Below are positions 55,781 through 63,213 of a DNA stretch of 64,000 nucleotides, piece by piece. Location of the stretch: the NCBI GenBank assembly GCA_905181765.1, contig CAJIYW010000002.1, positions 21,414 through 85,413 on the forward strand. The letters run 5' to 3'. Position 1 is the first letter of the stretch, and every line of letters starts with the position of its first letter. The notes beneath the pieces were generated by a model. It searched no databases and was not told the origin of the DNA. It saw only the letters and a list, made by a program, of their open reading frames with translations. A program made the translations under genes and the position numbers. Origin of the DNA: Flavobacteriales bacterium UBA6772 (GTDB taxonomy: Bacteria; Bacteroidota; Bacteroidia; Flavobacteriales; Flavobacteriaceae).

Positions 55781-56567
55781 ATGCAAAAATCATTAACTTT
55801 TAAAAATGCAAATATTTCTTTTTCTGATCAAGGAACAGGAACTGCTGTTGTTTTAATTCATGGGTTTTTAGAGAATGCCACTATGTGGAAAAACGTTATA
55901 CCCGAGATTTCTAAAAGAAACAGAGTAGTTACTATTGATTTGTTAGGGCATGGAAAAACAGACTGTCATAGGCTATATTCATACCATGGAGTTATTTGCA
56001 GAAACTATTGCAGCAGTTTTAAAAAAGTTAAGAATTCGAAAATGTATTTTAGTTGGTCATTCTTTGGGTGGTTATATTGCCTTGGCTTTTGCAGAGAAAC
56101 ATCCGCAGAAAGTAAAAGGGCTGTGTTTAATGAACGCTACCTCTAATGAAGATACTTCAGAACGCAAAGCATTGCGTTTGCGTGCCAACAAAATGATTAC
56201 TAGTAACTTTAGAAATATGGTACGTATGTCTTTTGCCAATTTGTTTGGCCCAAAAAGCAAAACCATCTTTAAAAAGGAAATAGAATTAGCCGTTTTTGAA
56301 GCTCTACAAACATCCATGCAAGGTTATATTGCTGCGCAAGAAGGCATGCAATTACGTACAAACAGAAACCACGTTTTAACTGACAATAGTTTTAATAAAT
56401 TATTAATTATTGGCAAGAAAGATCCTGTTTTAGATTTTGAAACTTCTTTAAACGAAGCTAAAAAAACAAACTCTGCAATTGTTGTTTTCCAAAACGGACA
56501 CATGCCTCATATTGAAAATAAGCTGGCATTAAATGATGCTTTGAAAGAATTTATGAAAATTTGCTAA
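55781..56567 (+). pseudogene. Alpha/beta hydrolase, one frameshift
   Basis: Second alpha/beta hydrolase, about 261 aa once restored. MQKSLTFKNANISFSDQG and VVLIHGFLENATMW start the fold, LLGHGKTDC ends the first frame, and one extra base near 55967 must be skipped to continue as IGYIHTMELFAETIAAVLKKL. The nucleophile elbow VGHSLGGYI and the final His region NGHMPHIENK follow. The start is the ATG at 55781, because the track start (55745) lies upstream of the -7 promoter box. Homologues of this type hydrolyse small esters, but the substrate is unknown. It diverges from brnQ, which is also frameshifted. Confidence 0.85.
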
Positions 56568-56933
56568 AGGTGGCTTCATCAATAAAAAAGGCCTAACTTT
56601 ATTTAGTACTCTGTAGAGCCGAGGTTGCTACTTCTTATAATTTAAAAAAAACTAAAGAATATCTTATTAAAATAAGACTCTAACTTACAGAATGAATGGT
56701 TTCCTTGAACAAAATAGGTGCTTTAAAAGACACACTTCTATTGATGCGAGTATGAGACCAATTTAAATGCTCTAAGCAGAAGATATTTATCTTTTAAAGC
56801 ATCTACAAACTATTTATTTGACAACCTGAAGACAACCCATATCTTTTTTATTTAACCCTAAAGACTAAAAAAACTGATTGCAACTATTTAATTTTTAAAT
56901 AAAAAATCTTATTTTTAGACAATTGCAAAAAAA
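56568..56933. other. Intergenic region upstream of the recombinase
   Basis: About 370 bases with no supported gene on either strand. It is AT-rich, more so close to the recombinase. A near match to the -7 box (TATTTTTA) lies about 20 bases before the recombinase ATG. I found no copy of the palindromic cassette-end repeat here. Confidence 0.55.
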
Positions 56934-58088
56934 ATGAAAAAACTCCCTACTGTTCTTTTAGAACGAAAAACGCACAGAAAACAGTCTAGAATACTTATTA
57001 AATTTAAATATAACGAAGTATTAATTGTTTTAATGCGAAGCCTTAAGAATGCTTTCTGGAGCGCTACCTTAAAATGTTGGTGTATAGAAGACACAGCAGA
57101 AAATCTGAATTTAATAGTTGTACTGCTTAAAAATAAAGCCGTTATCAATTCAGAACACTTGCAGAAGAAAAATCTTTATAAGCGCCAATTAAATGAAATT
57201 CAGAAAACACTTTTAAATAATTTTTTTATCTATTTAAGAGGCAAGAGGTATCGTAAAAGTACAATTGATACATATGTTTTTTTTGTAGCAGACTTTATTG
57301 CTTTTCATACAAAAAAAGATCTAAATTCTTTAGACAGCAGAAGTGTAGAAGAGTATTTAGAGGTTGTTTTTATAAAGCGAAAATATGCCATTAGTACTCA
57401 AAGGCAGTTTATAAGTGCCTTAAAATTATTTATTGTTTTCTACCCAGAAACAATGATAAATGATTTAGAGTTAGCCCGGCCAAAAAGATCTAAAAAATTA
57501 CCAAATGTGTTGGCGCCAGAAGATATTGTTACCATATTACAGGTAACAAAAAACTTAAAACATCGAGCAATTATTGCATTATTATATTCTTCTGGTTTGC
57601 GTGTTGGTGAAGTTACTGCCTTAGAATTATCTCATATAGATATCGGTAGAAATCAGCTAAAAGTTGTTTCTGGAAAAGGCAGAAAAGACAGGTTTGTAGT
57701 TTTAGCACAGACATTTTTACCTCTTTTAAATAACTATTTAATTACTTACAAGCCTCATTTTTATTTTATAGAAGGACCTAATAAAAAAAGGTATTCAGAA
57801 AGTAGTATTCGTAAATTCTTGCACAATAGCGTTGCATTGGCTGGTATAAAAAAACATGTTACACCGCACACTTTAAGACATAGTTATGCAACTCATTTAT
57901 TAGAAAACGGTGTTAGTTTACGCCATATTCAAGAGCTTTTAGGACACTCTAAGCCAGAGACAACAATGATTTACACCCATATAGCAAAAAAAGATTTATT
58001 AGAAATTCAAAGTCCTTTAGATGCGATTTTATTATCTTTAAACAAAAATGCTAATCGAGAACAAAAGTTCCTCTTATCCGGAAATTGA
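56934..58088 (+). CDS. Tyrosine recombinase heading a cassette array
   Basis: Site-specific recombinase of 384 aa with the whole catalytic set: Arg223 (SSGLRVGEV), Lys248 (VVSGKGRKDR), His312 and Arg315 (PHTLRHS), His338 (LGHSK) and the nucleophile Tyr347 (TTMIYTH). A SAM-like core-binding domain spans about residues 85-170. The first 75 residues are a separate domain with FWSATLKCWCIEDTAENL, which XerC, XerD and IntI lack. The extra helix motif between patches that defines integron IntI is not visible. The ending THIAKKDLLEIQSPLDAI resembles integron-type recombinases. All cassette genes downstream run in its direction. It very likely moves them (inference). Confidence 0.93.
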   Translation: MKKLPTVLLERKTHRKQSRILIKFKYNEVLIVLMRSLKNAFWSATLKCWCIEDTAENLNLIVVLLKNKAVINSEHLQKKNLYKRQLNEIQKTLLNNFFIYLRGKRYRKSTIDTYVFFVADFIAFHTKKDLNSLDSRSVEEYLEVVFIKRKYAISTQRQFISALKLFIVFYPETMINDLELARPKRSKKLPNVLAPEDIVTILQVTKNLKHRAIIALLYSSGLRVGEVTALELSHIDIGRNQLKVVSGKGRKDRFVVLAQTFLPLLNNYLITYKPHFYFIEGPNKKRYSESSIRKFLHNSVALAGIKKHVTPHTLRHSYATHLLENGVSLRHIQELLGHSKPETTMIYTHIAKKDLLEIQSPLDAILLSLNKNANREQKFLLSGN

Positions 58089-58090
58089 GA

Positions 58091-58129
58091 CCCGTAAACG
58101 GGAACTTTGTGCTCCATATAACCAGTTGT
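58091..58129 (+). other. Possible primary attachment site (attI-like) after the recombinase
   Basis: Directly after the recombinase stop come the small palindrome CCCGTAAACGGG and then AACCAGTTGTGGTT, with the right-hand core GTTGT at 58125-58129. Unlike the later sites, it has no left ACAAY arm able to pair across the whole element, as in integron attI compared with attC. Confidence 0.45.
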
Positions 58130-58156
58130 GGTTAATACCGAAAACCCAGAAACCGA

Positions 58157-58951
58157 GTGAATAAAACAGTATTTGAAATTACCAAAATGGATTGTCCTTC
58201 AGAGGAAAATCTCATCCGAATGAAATTGGACGGAATTTCAAGTATTGCGAATTTGGACTTTGACATTACTAATCGAAAATTGACGGTTTTTCACAGCGGA
58301 GAAATTGACCAAATCGAAAAGTCCGTTATCGAACTGAATTTAGGCGGAAAAAAAATCTCGACTGAACAAACCGACCAAACGGAATTTAAAGAAAACGCAA
58401 ACCAAAAAAAGCTACTTTGGTCTGTACTTGCAATAAATTTTACCTTTTTCATAATCGAAATGACAACAGGAATTATCTCAAAATCAATGGGACTTGTTGC
58501 AGATAGTTTAGATATGCTTGCCGACAGTTTTGTTTACGGAATTAGTTTGTTTGCGGTTGGCGGAACTTTGATTAAGAAAAAGCGGATTGCGAAACTTGCT
58601 GGATATTTTCAAATCACACTTGCGATTATCGGATTTGTGGAAGTTTTAAGGAGGTTTTTCGGAGACGAGAAACTTCCGAATTTTTCGACAATGATTATCG
58701 TTTCGATTTTTGCACTTATCGCAAACGGAATTTGTCTTTACATTTTACAAAAGTCAAAAAGTAAAGAAGAAGCTCATATGAAAGCAAGTATGATTTTCAC
58801 TTCTAATGACGTGATTATAAATTTGGGAGTAATAATCGCAGGAATTTTAGTAAATTGGTTAAGTTCAAATAAACCAGATTTGATTATCGGAACAATCGTT
58901 TTTATTTTGGTAATTCAAGGTGCATTTAGAATATTGAAATTAAGTAAATAA
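58157..58951 (+). CDS. CDF-family cation transporter with N-terminal metal-binding-like domain (cassette 1)
   Basis: Predicted heavy-metal efflux protein in the inner membrane. Residues 1-75 resemble a small ferredoxin-like domain (VFEITKMDCPSEENL). The cation diffusion facilitator part has about six helices, with metal-site residues in SMGLVADSLDMLADSF and a second set in FTSNDVIINLG. It is intact at 264 aa with a GTG start 27 bases past the putative attachment site. Base and codon use differ from the surroundings (more GGA, CGA, GCG, ACG), which suggests separate origin. I recall near-identical proteins in many Bacteroidota, as expected of a travelling cassette; that needs a search. Confidence 0.88.
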   Translation: MNKTVFEITKMDCPSEENLIRMKLDGISSIANLDFDITNRKLTVFHSGEIDQIEKSVIELNLGGKKISTEQTDQTEFKENANQKKLLWSVLAINFTFFIIEMTTGIISKSMGLVADSLDMLADSFVYGISLFAVGGTLIKKKRIAKLAGYFQITLAIIGFVEVLRRFFGDEKLPNFSTMIIVSIFALIANGICLYILQKSKSKEEAHMKASMIFTSNDVIINLGVIIAGILVNWLSSNKPDLIIGTIVFILVIQGAFRILKLSK

Positions 58952-58968
58952 AATAAGTACTAACCACA

Positions 58969-59094
58969 ACAACGTGTATAATTCATTCCTAGTTATAGCC
59001 TACTTACGAAAGTCCTCTCGGACTTTCTATCTGTGATTTATTTGCTAACTTTAGTGCTTAAACCACGCAACGAAATCATACACAAAACCGTTGT
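58969..59094 (+). repeat. Cassette-end palindrome 1 (attC-like, 126 bp)
   Basis: Starts 17 bases after the transporter stop with ACAACGTGTAT and ends ATACACAAAACCGTTGT, so the ends pair with a small bulge. Inside is a perfect hairpin, GAAAGTCC-TCTC-GGACTTTC (59008-59027). It is closely related to the element at 59716-59844. Confidence 0.85.
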
Positions 59095-59103
59095 ACCCAA
59101 GCA

Positions 59104-59684
59104 TACATTAAATGAATATACTTGCAACTAGATGGTGAAATAGAAAGCTGAGAAAGAAATTGTATTTCAGACCTATTACAATTGGAAGATTTTGATGATT
59201 GCATAAATTTATTCGACGGAAAACATGTAGCAAAATGCTTAGGAATGGACTCAAATCTTGCTGGAAAAAGCAATGTGTGATTAATATGGATTCGAGATGA
59301 AACTGTTAACTTGGAGACGCAAAACGATTTCGGTGTAATGAATGTTTTAATCAGATAAACTGACAATTCTATTAATAGGTCTATGCGGAGTACTTATTCA
59401 CTCGATTCCAAATGTTGAACGTTTGGAGCTTGGATATTCTATTCGTCCTAAATATTGGCACAAAGGAGCATGCATCTGAATCTGCTATTAAATGTAAGTC
59501 AATTCTGCATTTGAAAGATAATCGATCTGATTCTTTAAGATCAATGGCTCACTGTTGAAATTATACTGGTGCTGAAAAAGTTGCTTTAAAGAAATGGAAC
59601 GTCAGTCATTTTGGAACAGATTCAATAGACTCTTATGAAGGATCATCCTGTGAACATTATTTCGGAATTTATAAAGACAAGTAA
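59104..59684 (+). pseudogene. GNAT (RimJ/RimL-like) acetyltransferase pseudogene (cassette 2)
   Basis: No long frame survives, but pieces in order spell a GNAT enzyme. KKLYFRPIT sits near the start, then in another frame EDFDDCINLFDGKHVAKCLG, then LIGLCGVLIHSIPNV and LELGYSIRPKYWHKGACI (the acetyl-CoA-binding strand and loop), ending SCEHYFGIYKDK with TAA at 59682-59684. At least two frameshifts and several stops are present. The Gly-rich acetyl-CoA loop is altered after WHKG. It sits alone between two related palindromes, as a dead cassette would. Confidence 0.75.
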
Positions 59685-59715
59685 TTAATAGATGGAAGAG
59701 ATAAAAAGCCACTGG

Positions 59716-59844
59716 ACAACACCGTATATAATTTATTGCTAGTTCTAGCCTACTTACGAAAGTCCTCGCGGACTTTCTTGGTCGGTAATTATTTACTAAA
59801 TTAGTTGCTTGAAACACGCAACAAACCATATACAACAACGTTGG
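59716..59844 (+). repeat. Cassette-end palindrome 2 (attC-like, 129 bp)
   Basis: Same family as palindrome 1: both contain AGCCTACTTACGAAAGTCCT and the hairpin GAAAGTCC/GGACTTTC (59758-59777, loop TCGC). Left end ACAACACCGTATATAAT, right end ATATACAACAACGTTGG. The flanks differ from palindrome 1 by many substitutions and small indels. Confidence 0.85.
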
Positions 59845-59864
59845 CTTCAATACAATGAAATACT

Positions 59865-61804
59865 ATGAAAAAATCAACTTTATTATCAAACCTGTTTCTT
59901 TTGTTATCAACAATAATTTTTGCACAAACTAATGTTTCTGGTGTTATTACTTCAGATTCTACTTGGAGCTTGCTAACAGCCCTTATATTTTAACCGGAAG
60001 CGTTTTAGTGCCCGATGGAGTTACTTTAACTATTGAAGCCGGGGTTACGGTAAAATTTAATTCAGGACTTTATATTAAAAATGAAGGAGTTATTACAGCT
60101 GTTGGGACTAGTAGCAATAAGATTACTTTTGAATCTAGTTCAGTATCTCCTGCAAAATCTGACTGGAGTGGAATAAGAATACGTCCAACAGGTGGCTCTG
60201 CCATTGATGGAAGCCAAAATTATTCCTCAGGTTCTCAATTTAAATATGTATTATTCAAGCACGCTGATATAGGTTTATACTTTATGATGCTGGTTTACAT
60301 GTTTCTTATACTGAATTTGATACAAATAATTAGAAGTTTGAAATCAGAAAAACTGATGGGGTTGTAATTGATAATTCAACTTTACTGAAATACAGCTGGA
60401 ATTTGGTCTGAATATGAAGACTTATTCTCCCAGATGATACTACGGGAAATATTTCTAATACATTTATTAAAAATAGTAATTTTTCAGCAAACTAATTATG
60501 GAATAGACTTGATTATGAATCAAAGAGATTTTGAAAATTTAAATATTACTACAAATATGATCTAAGACAATAATATTGGTATTGATTTTGGTGGTGGTGG
60601 TTATGGACTCAGAGTTCATAGTGTTTTAATAGTGAAAATATAGTTTATAACAAGTCTGGATGGTCATGGTCAAATTTAGGACAGAGTTTATGGATCTGGA
60701 ACGAACTGCTGATAGATTATCCTTTAGAATGTCATAAAAATATTATTGTTAAACAATCTGGTGTTTAGGAATGTTGTGGAATATCTCCAGGTGTTAAATT
60801 TAAAATTCATAAAATATATTAATACCCAAGTAAAGCTGATGTCAATAGTTATTCCCAATTGGCTCTCCTATTTTACAGGTGAACATCTAAAATGATTTGA
60901 TAACAAATTTAATAGTTTCAAATGGAACATGCTTAATTTTGGAAGTTCTTCAGCTCTATCATGCAATAAATACTTTCTATAATACTTTATAGGCAATCCT
61001 TCTAGACAATATATTCTCTATATTGAATATGGAACAGGACATGTTTTTATAATAATAATTTTTACCTCAAGTTAACAGCTTATTTTTTAAAAATCAAACG
61101 TCAATTCTATTAATGCAGAAAACAATTACTGGGGGACATTAACTGAATCAGAAATTCAAGCAGCGATTTATGATTATTCATGATGATTTTGATTTAGGAG
61201 CGTTGACTACTCACCTTTTTCAACTGCTCTAAACACTACAGCTCCAATTTCTCCACCATCAAATGTGACTAAATCTGTCTCAGGTTCTGATGTGGTATTA
61301 AATTGGTCAGCTAATGGAGAATCAGATATTGCAGGATATAAATTATATTATGGATCTCCTACGGGATATTCTTATAGCACTACTGTAGATTTAGGAAATG
61401 TAACAACTTATACAGTTACTGGTGGAGATATAGCTACTGAATATGCTATAACTGCTTATGACTCAAGTTTAGATGGAACAGATGATATGGTAGATGGAAA
61501 TGAGAGTTGGTTTTCTGTTTCTAGTGAGAATACATCTTCATTATCATTAAATGACTTAATTGATTTAAAACACTCAAAGGTTTATCCAAACCCTGCTAAT
61601 ATCGAACTAAATATTGAACTAAGTAATAATTTAACATTTATAAAAGGAGATTGGTGGTTGTTGAGAACAACTTTAAGATATTCACCAAATTTAAACATTG
61701 AATATCTGAATAAAAATTTAAGCCTTCAACATTTAGAATTTAATTTTATTCAGCTTGTTGTGTACCCACAAAGATTAAGTAAGTATAAGAATTATAGTAG
61801 CTAA
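59865..61804 (+). pseudogene. T9SS-sorted secreted repeat protein, heavily decayed (cassette 3)
   Basis: A large secreted protein in ruins. It starts with a good signal peptide, MKKSTLLSNLFLLLSTIIFA, shifts frame after DSTWSL, continues as ANSPYILTGSVLVPDGVTLT and IEAGVTVKFNSGLYIKNEG (right-handed beta-helix type), and then breaks repeatedly between about 60280 and 61240 with many stops. A fibronectin type III-like domain survives at 61265-61530 (VVLNWSANGESDIAGYKLYY). After it comes the type 9 secretion sorting signal KVYPNPANIELNIEL, and in another frame a typical end RIIVANNG. The original was about 640 residues. No single track ORF covers it. Confidence 0.8.
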
Positions 61805-61991
61805 CAATGGCTATAATTAATACGGGTTTTGGTGCTTAACCCAAAGTTTAGAGCTTTTAACCAAGTCCGCCAAATCTTTTGATTTGGCTTTATAAAGAAA
61901 AAGATAAAACAAAATAAAAAGTTTTGGCTAAGTGCTTAATCGGAAATTAATTACTTTTAATTCCCGTACTAACCATAGCCGTAGCAATTGT
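61804..61991 (+). repeat. Cassette-end palindrome 3 (attC-like, 188 bp)
   Basis: Left end ACAATGGCTATAATTAATAC, right end GTACTAACCATAGCCGTAGCAATTGT. The arms pair over 18 positions (GGCTAT..TTA.TACGGG) with G-U pairs. The inner hairpin is GCCAAATC-TTTT-GATTTGGC (61869-61888). Same architecture as palindromes 1 and 2 but unrelated inner sequence. Confidence 0.8.
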
Positions 61992-62009
61992 GTTTAATTA
62001 ACGATAAGT

Positions 62010-62483
62010 ATGAACAAAGAAATAAACAATGATAATCCTGGAGTCAAAATACCTCCTCCAATAATCTTTATTGGATTTGGATTATTTGGGGGTTTAATAA
62101 ATTATTTAAAGCCGTTAACAATTACAGGTCCTTCCTGGCTCGTATATTTGGGCGTATTAATTTTAATTGGATCATTCCTTGGGTTTGGCTATATGATCAA
62201 TTTTTATAAAAAGAATGAGACTGAAATAGAGCCAACCAAAACTACCTTTAAAATAATTACATCTGGTCTATATAGACACTCTAGAAACCCTGTATATATA
62301 ATATTATGTGCAGGTCCGGTTGGTTTAGGGTTTATTTTCATGACTTATTGGGCCATTTTTGCATTCATCCCTGCACTAATAGTCATATACTTTACTGCCG
62401 TTAAAAAAGAAGAACAATACCTTGAAAAAAAGTTCGGGCAAGAATATTTAGACTATAAAAAGAAAGTCAGAAGATGGATTTAA
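62010..62483 (+). CDS. Isoprenylcysteine carboxyl methyltransferase-like membrane protein (cassette 4)
   Basis: Intact 157-aa membrane protein of the ICMT/PEMT superfamily, which methylates lipids or prenylated molecules with SAM; the bacterial substrate is unknown. About four hydrophobic helices are followed by the signature SGLYRHSRNPVYI and the C-terminal EEQYLEKKFGQEYLDYKKKV motif. The ATG is 18 bases past the right end of palindrome 3, and the stop is 10 bases before palindrome 4. It has no visible promoter, so expression would depend on read-through from the array. Confidence 0.88.
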   Translation: MNKEINNDNPGVKIPPPIIFIGFGLFGGLINYLKPLTITGPSWLVYLGVLILIGSFLGFGYMINFYKKNETEIEPTKTTFKIITSGLYRHSRNPVYIILCAGPVGLGFIFMTYWAIFAFIPALIVIYFTAVKKEEQYLEKKFGQEYLDYKKKVRRWI

Positions 62484-62493
62484 AAAACTAATC

Positions 62494-62541
62494 ACAACTA
62501 AGGCTAAACTGCATTAAAACGAAGTTTAGCCGAAACGTTGG
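62494..62541 (+). repeat. Cassette-end palindrome 4 (attC-like, 48 bp)
   Basis: The shortest member: ACAACTAAGGCTAAACT ... AGTTTAGCCGAAACGTTGG. The stem GGCTAAACT/AGTTTAGCC (62502-62531) encloses a 12-base loop, and the ends pair CAAC with GTTG. It starts 10 bases after the ICMT-like stop. Confidence 0.75.
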
Positions 62542-62576
62542 CAGTAATTCAAAATCGCTGACTAATTACAGACTAA

Positions 62577-63140
62577 ATCAGTAAAATAAAAAGTAGTACA
62601 ACTCTTAGCCCAAAAGCGGAAGAATATGTTGTTTCTATTGCAAAAGAAAAGTCGGTTTCTAAAGGGGATGTTTTAATTCGTCAAGGACAAGCCGTAAAGA
62701 ACACATATTTTGTTAAAGACGGCTGCATAAGAGCTTATTGTATTGATAAAAAGGGGAAAGAGCACACATTACAGTTTGCTATCAAAAGTTGGTGGATTAG
62801 TGATTTTATTGCCATCTACAATAATGAACTATCTACATTAACTATAGAGTGTATTACTGATTCAGATATAATCGAATTTAATACTGAAAAATTGAATGGG
62901 ATATATTCAATTTTTCCTGAATTTGAAGCTTTTCAACGAAAAAACTTAGAGCGTCATGTGGTCAGTTTGCATAAAAGAATCTTAAATCAATTGCAACTAA
63001 CTGCTCCGGAGAGATACGATTTGTTTCTGAAACAATATCCCGATATTGAGCAATACACTCCAAACTATCACATTGCATCTTATTTAGGCATTACTCAACA
63101 GAGCTTAAGTCGTATAAGAGTAAAAAATGCTAAAAAATAG
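62577..63140 (+). pseudogene. Crp/Fnr family regulator lacking a start codon
   Basis: The track gives only the last 82 aa, but the frame is open back to 62577 and encodes nearly a whole regulator. A cyclic-nucleotide-binding-like domain comes first (SPKAEEYVVSIAKEKSVSKG, then GDVLIRQGQAVKNTYFVKDG). The C-terminal DNA-binding part is unusual or short (HIASYLGITQQSLSRIR). No ATG, GTG or TTG is available before the conserved sequence begins; stops lie at 62574 and just upstream. The break falls within about 35 bases of palindrome 4, so the 5' end was probably lost in an array rearrangement. It might still be translated from a rare start. Confidence 0.78.
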
Positions 63141-63181
63141 TTTTCTTACCATAGGGTTAATTTCATCTTATACCAGCACCG

Positions 63182-63189
63182 TACTTTTG
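63182..63189 (+). promoter_or_regulatory. Bacteroidota -7 promoter box (TACTTTTG)
   Basis: Perfect TAnnTTTG, 24 bases before the ATG of the DJ-1/PfpI gene. It is the only perfect match I noticed ahead of a gene after the recombinase, which suggests the cassette array has ended by here. Confidence 0.65.
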
Positions 63190-63213
63190 TTTCAAATTTT
63201 AAAAACAAAAATT

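Larger units (their letters stand above)
56934..62541 (+). mobile_element. Integron-like gene cassette array
   Basis: The unit consists of the recombinase gene, a possible attachment site at about 58091-58129, and four cassettes, each one gene plus one imperfect palindrome: CDF transporter (to 59094), GNAT pseudogene (to 59844), T9SS-sorted protein pseudogene (to 61991) and ICMT-like gene (to 62541). All genes point away from the recombinase and lack -7 promoter boxes. The palindromes share ACAAY at the left end, RTTGK at the right end and an 8-9 bp inner hairpin, with only two of the four alike in sequence. This matches the logic of integrons without their canonical core sites. Confidence 0.7.

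Noticed and set aside
58969-59844. CRISPR array or insertion-sequence inverted repeats
   Set aside because: Repeats are about 130 bp, spaced hundreds of bases apart, each a complete palindrome, and no transposase or cas gene is present. The only recombinase is tyrosine-type.
59076-59850. Minus-strand ORFs of 96 and 82 aa in the cassette region
   Set aside because: They run across the palindromes and antisense to the GNAT remnant, with no protein-like features.
58969-62541. Canonical integron attC sites
   Set aside because: The ends are ACAAY/RTTGK and do not follow RYYYAAC/GTTRRRY throughout (for example GTTGTAC, ATTGTG), so I call them attC-like only.
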